From NCBI RefSeq assembly GCF_900101395.1, contig NZ_FMZO01000002.1:261840-325839 (forward strand): DNA of 64,000 bases, given 5' to 3'. A program made the position numbers and the translations under genes. Of this stretch, positions 1 through 7,440 are shown one piece after another; position 1 is the first letter of the stretch, and the number at the start of each line of letters is the position of its first letter. The notes under the pieces are model-generated. The model saw nothing but the letters and a program-made list of their open reading frames with translations. It was not told the DNA's origin and ran no database searches. Source of the DNA: Niabella drilacis (GTDB taxonomy: Bacteria > Bacteroidota > Bacteroidia > Chitinophagales > Chitinophagaceae).

Positions 1-2290
1 CCGAACCATTGTATCCAAAGCTGAAATCGGTGATATATCTTTTTGCATACGTATAAGTGACACTACCGGAGTAGTTCAGGTTCCTGTAGGGGAGCGTACC
101 CTGTAAAGACCCGTCGAAAGCTCCGTTGGCAGAAGTGCTCAAAACCCTTTCCTGGCGGGCACCGATTACTTTTGCGCTGATATTATGATCAATGGCAAAG
201 GTCTTGTCGTAACTCAGCACCCCCTGCATATACACCTGTGAGGTGACGATATTGGGAGACCTGCTGAAATCCAGGTATTCCGTTGGCTTGCTGCCATCCG
301 TAACATTGTTCAGCCACAATAAGCTGTACTGGTCTTTAACCGCATCGTAGTTTTGCACGGCATAGTAAAAGGGATTATAGGTCCTGTTGATACTGTAGTT
401 AGAAAACCGGGTTGTGGATATCATTCCCGAAAATTTTAGCCCCGGCAACAGCATCCTCAGATCCTGCGCAATATTAAGCTGCGCGTTAATGGTAGAACGG
501 TAAAACTGGGAGTATCCCCTCATCAGGTTCGCATAAGGGTTAACGGAAAGCCCCCCGTTGGTATTGCCAAACAGGATATGCTTTGTGTATATGTTAGCCT
601 GATCCGGTAAAAAATAAGCAGGAAATGCAATGGGGTCCGTATGCATCACCACATTCCACAGATCGGAAGCTCCGCTTGGATCGCTGGTTATAGGACCGTT
701 GTACTGGTCAAAGATACCGCCCAGCAATACGGACAAAACCGTTGATTTGGTGAGGTTCATATCAATGTTTGACCGCAGCTGGTAACTCTTTAGCTTCACA
801 TTGTTGTTAAAGTTGTTTACAGGGTCCACTTTAAGGATCCCGTTATCTACATTGTACGAACCCGATACAAAATATTTTGCGAGGTTACTGCCGCCCCGGA
901 TATTGATATTGGCCCGCTGGTTATTGGTATACTTTTTAAACAGGAGGTCTGCCCAGTCGTTTACCGGGTAAACATAAGGGTTATACCCGGGCGCTTTATC
1001 AATGGTTTGCTGGGTAAAATAGATCTTGTCTGCGGTATACCGTTCCCCGGCATAGGGATCGCGGGTTACAGAAGCCTCATTATACATCTTCATAAAAGTA
1101 ATGGGGTCTGCAAGCTGAAGGTTTTTGGTAGGCTGCGACATGGAGTTATCAAACTGGCCGCTTACTACAGGGGTTCCGATCTTTCCTCTTTTGGTCATTA
1201 CCAGGACCACGCCATTGGCGCCGCGGGATCCATACAGGGCGGTAGCCCCTGCATCTTTCAATATAGAAAAGGATTCGATATCATTCACCTGCAGGCGCGC
1301 CAGGTCATTGGTGCTGGACTCCAGGTTATCGATAATGATCAGCGGGCTGCTGGAATAGCCAAAGGTAGTTACGCCGCGTATGAAAAATTGCGCATTGTCG
1401 TATCCTGGCTGTCCGCCCGGCTGGTAGGCGATGATGCCGGCAACTTGCCCGGCGAGGGAAGTGGTTAGATTGCTGGAAGGGATGCGCAGGTTGTCGGGGT
1501 TAACGGTAGTAACCGACCCGGTAACAGCCTCACGCATCTTCTTTTCACCGTATGCAGTGATCACGATCTCTTCTGCCCTGGTATCAGCCAGGCTTAAAAC
1601 AGCGTCAATAACGCCTGATTTGCTGACCGGGATGGTTACGGTGTTATACCCCGTATAAGATATTTCAAGTGTACCTCCTTCGTCAGGAACAGCCAGGGAA
1701 TAGTTACCATTGGCATCGGTTTTGGTGGCGATATTCGTTCCTCTCAGCGCTACAGTAGCCCCGGCAAGCGGGCTCCCTGCCGAATCCTTTACGGTACCCA
1801 CTACATCAATGCGTGGCGGCGGGGCCGGTTCTTTGCTCACGGGTTTTACCGCGGGCGCAACATCCGGAATTTTATCGCTTTTTGAAACTACAATGGTTTT
1901 GCCAACAATTTTATAATCGAGGCCTTTCCCGTTCAGGCAGGCTGCCAATGCCTCTTTTAAAGAAACATTCTTTACGTTCACGGTTACGGCACCCACTTGT
2001 TGTGTCAGCTCGTAGTTATACAAAACATCATAGCCGCTTTGCCGCTGGATCTGCTTCAGTACATTGGACAGGGACACGTTTTTTTCCGAAAGGGTTATTT
2101 GTGAAAAACCCGTAGCGCTCGCAGCCAGGCACGTAAACAGCAGTAGGATCGTTGTTAATTTCATAACACGCAACAGTTGTTTAATTGAGATTTTTTGAGT
2201 TGATTCCTTTTCCGGCAACAGGCGTTTTGCTTCATTCGCAAAAGAACTGCAGGAGCAGCTGCACATCTGGCCGTACGATTTTAATACCAT
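1..2290 (-). CDS. SusC/RagA-type TonB-dependent receptor with STN domain (5' part only)
   Basis: Outer-membrane receptor for energised uptake of large nutrients; the C-terminal barrel lies beyond the left edge. Numbering from the ATG at 2164: signal peptide 1-22, STN domain about 23-94, carboxypeptidase-regulatory-like domain about 121-195, TonB plug from about 200 (VITAYG). The frame stays open upstream to an ATG at 2290, which would add 42 residues including a Cys/Ser-rich CSCSCSSF stretch. I give the longer start because similar leaders occur in relatives, but 2164 is a real alternative. The FecR and sigma genes just upstream on the same strand, together with the STN domain, imply trans-envelope signalling in which ligand binding releases the sigma factor. 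The substrate cannot be read from the sequence. Confidence 0.9.
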   Translation of the reverse strand, partial: MVLKSYGQMCSCSCSSFANEAKRLLPEKESTQKISIKQLLRVMKLTTILLLFTCLAASATGFSQITLSEKNVSLSNVLKQIQRQSGYDVLYNYELTQQVGAVTVNVKNVSLKEALAACLNGKGLDYKIVGKTIVVSKSDKIPDVAPAVKPVSKEPAPPPRIDVVGTVKDSAGSPLAGATVALRGTNIATKTDANGNYSLAVPDEGGTLEISYTGYNTVTIPVSKSGVIDAVLSLADTRAEEIVITAYGEKKMREAVTGSVTTVNPDNLRIPSSNLTTSLAGQVAGIIAYQPGGQPGYDNAQFFIRGVTTFGYSSSPLIIIDNLESSTNDLARLQVNDIESFSILKDAGATALYGSRGANGVVLVMTKRGKIGTPVVSGQFDNSMSQPTKNLQLADPITFMKMYNEASVTRDPYAGERYTADKIYFTQQTIDKAPGYNPYVYPVNDWADLLFKKYTNNQRANINIRGGSNLAKYFVSGSYNVDNGILKVDPVNNFNNNVKLKSYQLRSNIDMNLTKSTVLSVLLGGIFDQYNGPITSDPSGASDLWNVVMHTDPIAFPAYFLPDQANIYTKHILFGNTNGGLSVNPYANLMRGYSQFYRSTINAQLNIAQDLRMLLPGLKFSGMISTTRFSNYSINRTYNPFYYAVQNYDAVKDQYSLLWLNNVTDGSKPTEYLDFSRSPNIVTSQVYMQGVLSYDKTFAIDHNISAKVIGARQERVLSTSANGAFDGSLQGTLPYRNLNYSGSVTYTYAKRYITDFSFGYNGS

Positions 2291-2460
2291 ACCTTTGTTC
2301 TGATTTGAGCGTTAAAAAATAAAAAAATAGCAATCAGTCATTATTGATTGTTGTTTACCGCCCATGCCTCCAAGCCGGGACGGGTAAAAAGTTAACCTCT
2401 TAACGACCGGGGCGTTGCCGCGCCACCGGTCATTTATTTTTAGTCAATTGAAAGTGATGA

Positions 2461-3666
2461 TCAGGGCATAATCGTTACTGTTTTTCCTTCTATCCTGAAT
2501 TTTGCGCCACCGGTGGCCTCTAAAAGCTTCAGCACCCCGGACACATTTACCTGCCTTGATATAGAGCCGCCGAAATGTGCAGTGATCTTTCCGGCATAAT
2601 GCACATCTATATCATACCATCTTGCCAGCTGCCGCATAAGGGTTTCGATATCGGTTTTTTCCCCAAAGTCAAACCGGTCATTTTTCCAGGCCATCACTTC
2701 CTCCAGGTTTGAATTATTGGAAATAACCAGGTTATCGGTGATCCGGGCCTGCTGGCCGGGCCGTAACCGCGCGGCCGGTTTTACCGGCGATGAGGAAGGA
2801 AGGTTCAGAAGCACACTTCCTTCCAGAAGCGTGGTCCGGATCGCGTTTTCATCATCGTAGGCGTTCACATTAAAGTGGGTGCCCAATACCGTTATTTCGC
2901 CGCCCTGCACCCCGCTGAAGGACGGGAGCACTACTTTAAAAGGCTTCTCCGGATCATGCGCTACCTCAAAATAGGCCTCCCCGGTAATCGAAACTTTTCT
3001 TTCATTGCCTACAAAGGCCGCCGGATAGCGGATGGAAGATCCTGAGTTGAGCCATATATGTGTGCCATCGCTCAGGATCATATCGATCACTTTGCTGCCG
3101 CGGGGGTTGGTCAGTGTGTTATAGAGCACTTCGGAAGCGGCGCCTTTATAAATGATCCTGCCATCGGCGAGCTTGAGCACATGCACACCGCCCTGGTTAA
3201 CAAGGGCTCCTTTGGTCAAACTATCCAGGTAAACCTGTTGCCCGTTTGAAAGGGTAAGGGTTGCCCGGTTTGTTTGGGGCGCTTTTACATCATGAAGCAG
3301 GGCGACCGGCTGCGGACCTGTGTCTTTTTTAAAAAAGGCAAAATAAAAACCGGTTGACAATATCGCCAGGATAGCAACGGCTGCAGCCACCCCCCGCCAG
3401 TGCATCAACAGGCGCCTGCCCCGGGGAGCTGCCGGCGCGGCCCCGCCCGGGGAAATGACCGTATCAAATATCCTGTCCCAGTTTACCTGGTCAAATGTCT
3501 GGTCGAGAGTATGCCCGTTCCAGAGTTTTTGCACATAGTCCTTCAATACGACATCCTCCTGCGAGTGCTGCAACCACTCCAAAAGTTCCTCTTCTTCCTG
3601 TGAAGTAGCTTTTTGAGCCGTATAGGCATCCAGTAAATAAATGATCCGCTCTTTGGATAATGGCAT
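2461..3666 (-). CDS. FecR-family anti-sigma factor
   Basis: Inner-membrane anti-sigma factor relaying a signal from a TonB receptor to an ECF sigma factor. The 401-residue protein has a cytoplasmic N-terminal part, one membrane span at about 92-112 and a periplasmic FecR domain with the typical GEAYFEVAHDP motif and a C-terminal DUF4974-like segment ending IEGKTVTIMP. The frame extends upstream to a TTG at 3708, but the ATG at 3666 gives the usual family beginning (MPLSKERIIYLL). It lies between the sigma gene and the STN-domain SusC gene on the same strand, the usual gene order of such modules. Function is assigned by family and context. Confidence 0.93.
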   Translation of the reverse strand: MPLSKERIIYLLDAYTAQKATSQEEEELLEWLQHSQEDVVLKDYVQKLWNGHTLDQTFDQVNWDRIFDTVISPGGAAPAAPRGRRLLMHWRGVAAAVAILAILSTGFYFAFFKKDTGPQPVALLHDVKAPQTNRATLTLSNGQQVYLDSLTKGALVNQGGVHVLKLADGRIIYKGAASEVLYNTLTNPRGSKVIDMILSDGTHIWLNSGSSIRYPAAFVGNERKVSITGEAYFEVAHDPEKPFKVVLPSFSGVQGGEITVLGTHFNVNAYDDENAIRTTLLEGSVLLNLPSSSPVKPAARLRPGQQARITDNLVISNNSNLEEVMAWKNDRFDFGEKTDIETLMRQLARWYDIDVHYAGKITAHFGGSISRQVNVSGVLKLLEATGGAKFRIEGKTVTIMP

Positions 3667-3768
3667 ACAATTCAAATTGAAAAGCAGTTTGTGAACCGTC
3701 TTTAACAAGGATCTATAAAAGATCCCTGGAAAACGATCTTGTACTACCCGGTTCTTAAATTTTTTTTA

Positions 3769-4341
3769 TTATTTTCCTATATTGTTGAAAATCATCAACA
3801 TATAAACAAGGGCAGCCTTGTCTAAATAAGTCCGGATAAACCGGGTGGCATCTGCAAGGTGGTTGCGCACGGTATTAGGGGATATATGCAGCTGTTCGGC
3901 TATCTGTTCCCGGGAAAAACCGTCCTGCCGGGATAGCCGGAATACCTTTTGCTGTTGCTGCGGCAATTTGGTTACGGCTTCATTAATAAGCCTTTCGCTC
4001 TCACGCAGCAACAGTGTTTCCTCGGTGATATTATGAAAACGGGGCGATTCGGCGATCAGTTTCAGCAGTTTACGGTCCAATGCCAGCTTTTTATAATATT
4101 TGTACACCTGGCGGTAAAGGGTGGTAAAGAAATAGGCATCCAGATGCTCAATCGTTGCCAGCTCTGCTCTTTTCTGCCATATTTTGATAAAGATATCCTG
4201 GACCATTTCTTCTGCAATAACATCAGAAGCAGTCATTTTTAATGCAACGGCATAAAACCGGTCTTTATATTCTTCAAATAACACACGGAAGGACCTTTCA
4301 TCGCCGGCTGCAACCAGCCTCAGCAATTCATGTGATATCAT
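3769..4341 (-). CDS. ECF RNA polymerase sigma factor
   Basis: Sigma-70 family factor of the extracytoplasmic-function type, 190 residues. Region 2 is seen around residues 10-80 (LFEEYKDRFY, EEMVQDIFIKIW) and region 4 around 120-175 (LPQQQQKVFRLSR, then a helix-turn-helix with EQIAEQLHISPNTVRNHL). It belongs to the class paired with FecR proteins in Bacteroidota nutrient loci. It is first in the minus-strand order sigma, anti-sigma, SusC, with a 102-bp gap before fecR. A weak -7-like TATCTTTC lies at 4389-4382 upstream of its ATG. It probably drives the downstream receptor operon. Confidence 0.95.
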   Translation of the reverse strand: MISHELLRLVAAGDERSFRVLFEEYKDRFYAVALKMTASDVIAEEMVQDIFIKIWQKRAELATIEHLDAYFFTTLYRQVYKYYKKLALDRKLLKLIAESPRFHNITEETLLLRESERLINEAVTKLPQQQQKVFRLSRQDGFSREQIAEQLHISPNTVRNHLADATRFIRTYLDKAALVYMLMIFNNIGK

Positions 4342-4683
4342 ATGATCGATTTGAATAACCCATGGAATTTAGTAAACGGGCGAAAGATAAATAAAAAGTT
4401 AAAATAAGCACAAAGTTCTGGACCGTGTAGGGGGAAATTTTACCCGCTGATAAATTTACTGGGGCAATGCATAGCACTTCTCGCTGACCACTAAAGAATT
4501 GAAGGCTGCTGAAAATTGTTGAAGGTTATTGCTGGGCCGGCTGAGGCACCCCTTTGAAATCCCCGGTCTCCCCGGGGCTTTGCAGCTCATAGCCAAAGCT
4601 GGTTGCGGACAGCGGCCGATCGCCGGCCGTTCAGCGGCAATAGCTCGGAAATCTGCTACCTTTGATCGCATCAAACTTTTCTT
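4342..4683. other. Divergent intergenic region between sigma factor and gcdH
   Basis: A 342-bp spacer between divergent genes. It holds the putative -7 box of gcdH near its right end and a weak box for the sigma gene near its left end. The middle, around 4490-4540, is low-complexity sequence rich in TTGAAGG-type words like other spacers here. I see no gene or clear hairpin. Confidence 0.5.
4657..4664 (+). promoter_or_regulatory. -7 box of gcdH promoter
   Basis: TACCTTTG matches the Bacteroidota TAnnTTTG element and lies 19 bases before the gcdH ATG. No clear TTTG -33 element is seen at the usual spacing. Confidence 0.55.
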
Positions 4684-5868
4684 ATGCCTGTAAAAGCTGA
4701 TTTGTTTCAAAGCCCGGATTATTTTGAAGTGGATGCACTTTTTACCGAAGAGCATCGGATGATCCGCGATGCGGTGCGCGCGTATGTAAAAAAAGAGATC
4801 ACACCTGTTATTGAAAAGTATGCCCAGCAGGGGGCTTTCCCGGAGCATATTGTAAAGCAGTTGGGAGCGTTGGGGTGTTTTGGCCCGACCATACCCGTGC
4901 AATATGGCGGTGGAGGATTGGATTATATCAGCTACGGGTTGATGATGCAGGAGCTGGAAAGGGGCGACAGTGGTGTACGCTCTACCGCATCGGTGCAGGG
5001 ATCGCTGGTGATGTTTCCCATTTTTGCCTATGGAAGCGAGGAGCAGAAACAACGCTTCCTGCCTCCCCTGGCCAGTGGGGAGTGGCTGGGCTGTTTCGGG
5101 CTTACGGAACCGGACCATGGCAGCGACCCTTCCAGTATGACAACCCGTTTTGAGGAAGAGGGCGACCATATTATTTTAAATGGCGCTAAAATGTGGATCA
5201 GCAATGCACCCTTTGCACAGGTAGCCGTGGTTTGGGCAAAGGACCCGGCCGGCATAGTATATGGAATCATTGTTGAAAGAGGTATGGAAGGCTTTTCCAC
5301 CCCGGCAACGCATAATAAATGGAGCCTGAGAGCGTCTGCTACCGGCGAATTGGTTTTTGATAATGTGCGGATCCCTAAAACAAATATCCTGCCCGGGGTA
5401 CAGGGAATGAAGGGACCGCTGAGCTGTCTTAATAAAGCCCGTTTCGGGATTGCCTGGGGTGTTATCGGCGCTGCTATGGATTGTTACGATACGGCATTGC
5501 GCTATGCAAAGGAGCGGAGTCAGTTCGGAAAGCCAATAGCTGCTTTCCAGCTCCAGCAAAAAAAACTGGCCGAGATGATCACCGAGATCACAAAGGCCCA
5601 GCTGCTCAACTGGCGGTTGGGCGTGTTAATGAATGAAGGTAAAGCCTCCGCCCAGCAGGTGAGTATGGCCAAGAGGAATTCCTGTGCCGTTGCCACACAG
5701 ATCTGCAGGGATGCCCGGCAGATCCTTGGCGGGATGGGTATTACCGGGGAATACCCCGTAATGCGGCATATGATGAACCTGGAGAGTGTGATTACCTACG
5801 AGGGAACCCACGACATTCATTTACTCATTACCGGCATGGACATTACCGGGATCAATGCGTTTAAATAA
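4684..5868 (+). CDS. gcdH: Glutaryl-CoA dehydrogenase (acyl-CoA dehydrogenase family)
   Basis: Cytoplasmic FAD enzyme that oxidises and decarboxylates glutaryl-CoA to crotonyl-CoA in lysine and tryptophan breakdown. At 394 residues it has the usual family length. It shows the acyl-CoA dehydrogenase middle domain (CFGLTEPDHGSDPSSM), the FAD/substrate helix (ERSQFGKPIAAFQLQQ) and, near the C-terminus, YEGTHDIH with candidate catalytic base Glu373. That motif and the ending ITGINAF are those of glutaryl-CoA dehydrogenases rather than short-chain enzymes. It is a single gene with its own promoter, followed by a long repeat-rich spacer. Confidence 0.92.
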   Translation: MPVKADLFQSPDYFEVDALFTEEHRMIRDAVRAYVKKEITPVIEKYAQQGAFPEHIVKQLGALGCFGPTIPVQYGGGGLDYISYGLMMQELERGDSGVRSTASVQGSLVMFPIFAYGSEEQKQRFLPPLASGEWLGCFGLTEPDHGSDPSSMTTRFEEEGDHIILNGAKMWISNAPFAQVAVVWAKDPAGIVYGIIVERGMEGFSTPATHNKWSLRASATGELVFDNVRIPKTNILPGVQGMKGPLSCLNKARFGIAWGVIGAAMDCYDTALRYAKERSQFGKPIAAFQLQQKKLAEMITEITKAQLLNWRLGVLMNEGKASAQQVSMAKRNSCAVATQICRDARQILGGMGITGEYPVMRHMMNLESVITYEGTHDIHLLITGMDITGINAFK

Positions 5869-6384
5869 GCCGTCAGTCTTCAGCTATCAGTTGTTAGCGG
5901 TCGGTGTCATGTTTTCAGTTTGGATTTGAACCCCAACAAATTCAGGAAACACCAGGTATAAGAATGGAATCCAACCAAAAGCTTCAAATAACAAACGAGG
6001 AACAAACACAGGAGTCACCAGGAGTCAGTTATCAGCGTCATCTTAAACAATATTCAAATACATTCAAGAATGTTCAACCACATTAAACGGATTTAGCGTT
6101 GAACCTTAAACTTTAAGCAAACATAGGAGCTCGTAACATCAGGTCCTGGAATAGGGCGCTTTATTATAGTGGTATTTATTCCGGGTTTTAGGGCACCAAC
6201 AACATCTCACTAACAACATTACAAAAAACGTCTCACTAACAACATCTCACCAACAACGTCTCACAAAAAACATCTCCCCCAAAACATTTCACAATCCCCC
6301 CCGAATACCGGATATTTGCCAGGAGCTATATTGAAATTCGGAATTTTAATATTTAGTATTTGACATTTAGAATTTACTGCCGTT
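5869..6384. other. Repeat-rich intergenic region
   Basis: A 516-bp spacer without a credible gene. It begins with words like CAGCTATCAGTTG (5880s), continues with AT-rich text resembling other spacers (6060-6120, rich in TTCAA and TTGAAC), carries a degenerate tandem array at 6201-6297 and ends with AT-rich sequence before aroK. Short open frames here show no protein-like composition. Confidence 0.6.
6201..6297. repeat. Degenerate tandem repeat, about seven units of 13-15 bp
   Basis: Units resemble AACATCTCACTAAC: they begin near 6201, 6215, 6228, 6241, 6255, 6269 and 6284, with substitutions such as AACGTCTCAC and AACATCTCCC. The strand is strongly C/A-biased with almost no G. No similar array is seen elsewhere in the window. 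Confidence 0.7.
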
Positions 6385-6891
6385 ATGCGTGTATACCTGA
6401 TCGGTTTTATGGGTGCCGGAAAAACACATTGGGGAAAGATTCTCAGCAAAAAGCTGGAGCTGCCTTTTTATGACCTGGATGACCTCATTGTAGCATCGGA
6501 AGGGAGGCCCATCACCCGGATCTTTGAGGAGGACGGGGAGGAGTATTTCCGGATGAAGGAAAAAGAGATCCTGTATATGATCACGGACAGTCATCCCGGC
6601 CTCCTGCTTTCCTGCGGCGGCGGTGCACCCTGCTATTTTAATAATATTGATTATATGAACCAGCACGGGACCACCGTTTGGCTGAATACCCCTTTTGATA
6701 TCCTGCTGGGGAGGCTGCGGCAGCAAAAAGCCCACCGCCCGTTGTTAAAGGACCTCGATGATGAACAATTGCGGGCCTACATTGTTAAAAAGAACAACGA
6801 CCGGCGTATCTACTATGACCAGGCGAAACTGAAAGTGGACGACTGCCATATCGGGCCGGAGGAATTTGTAAAAAAGATCATCAATGCATAG
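6385..6891 (+). CDS. aroK: Shikimate kinase
   Basis: Cytoplasmic kinase of aromatic amino acid synthesis, forming shikimate 3-phosphate with ATP. It has 168 residues, the usual length. The Walker A loop is GFMGAGKTHWG near the N-terminus, where many homologues have GKST; DLDD (shikimate-binding Asp) follows at about 32-35, then the CGGGAP motif and the lid Arg in HRPLL. The His after GKT is unusual against enterobacterial enzymes, but I recall it in related Bacteroidota proteins, so I do not take it as inactivating. The gene overlaps the next by 8 bp, suggesting translational coupling. Confidence 0.93.
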   Translation: MRVYLIGFMGAGKTHWGKILSKKLELPFYDLDDLIVASEGRPITRIFEEDGEEYFRMKEKEILYMITDSHPGLLLSCGGGAPCYFNNIDYMNQHGTTVWLNTPFDILLGRLRQQKAHRPLLKDLDDEQLRAYIVKKNNDRRIYYDQAKLKVDDCHIGPEEFVKKIINA

Positions 6892-7270
6892 ATTCTTTCT
6901 TTTGTCAGGCGCTGTTTTATCGGGCCTGGGGGTTATATTGGGTGCGTTTGGTGCCCATAAGTTAAAGGAAATAGCACCGGATTCGGTCCCCACTTTTCAA
7001 ACAGGGGTGCAGTACCAGATGTACCATGCCATTGCATTGATTTTTATCGCCATTCTTCTTGAGAAATATCCCGTAAAATTTATGACCTGGGCGGGGGCCG
7101 CTTTCCTGATGGGGATCATCCTTTTTTCAGGTTCGCTTTATGCACTTGCCGCCCTGAAAGCCACGGGCAAGGTAGGTCTTGGCGGTGTAGGCATCCTTAC
7201 CCCCATAGGCGGATTGTTCTTTATTGCAGGGTGGGTATTTTTTGTGCTTAGTGTGCTTAATAGCAAATAG
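6884..7270 (+). CDS. DUF423 (YgdD/TMEM256-like) small membrane protein
   Basis: A 128-residue inner-membrane protein with about four hydrophobic segments. The N-terminal GVILGAFGAHKLK and the later QMYHAIALI are the family signatures. The molecular role of the family is not established. Its start overlaps the 3' end of the shikimate kinase gene by 8 bp, so both are probably co-transcribed, although no functional link is known. Confidence 0.9.
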   Translation: MHRFFLLSGAVLSGLGVILGAFGAHKLKEIAPDSVPTFQTGVQYQMYHAIALIFIAILLEKYPVKFMTWAGAAFLMGIILFSGSLYALAALKATGKVGLGGVGILTPIGGLFFIAGWVFFVLSVLNSK

Positions 7271-7427
7271 TTAGAAGTATAGTGGGGGCTGGTGGCTGCC
7301 GGTATGATATTGGCTTCCGGTTTGATACCTGGTAAATGGTGTTGAACAGGGCCGGCTTATCGCTGAAGGCCGAAAACTGATGTCTTAATTCTCAATTCCC
7401 GAATCTCCATTCTTTCAACAGTAATAG

Positions 7428-7435
7428 TATCTTTG
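7428..7435 (+). promoter_or_regulatory. -7 box of ftsK promoter
   Basis: TATCTTTG fits TAnnTTTG and ends five bases before the ATG, so the ftsK transcript would be leaderless or nearly so. Confidence 0.6.
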
Positions 7436-7440
7436 CTCTT

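Noticed and set aside
4456-5169. Long minus-strand frame opposite gcdH
   Set aside because: It lies antisense to a clear acyl-CoA dehydrogenase and has no family resemblance.
6201-6297. Tandem array as a CRISPR
   Set aside because: Units are 13-15 bp, directly adjacent and degenerate, without spacers; no cas genes are present.
6385-6891. Shikimate kinase with GKTH instead of GKST as a defective enzyme
   Set aside because: The Lys and the other catalytic motifs are intact, and I recall the same variant in related Bacteroidota, so it is probably active.
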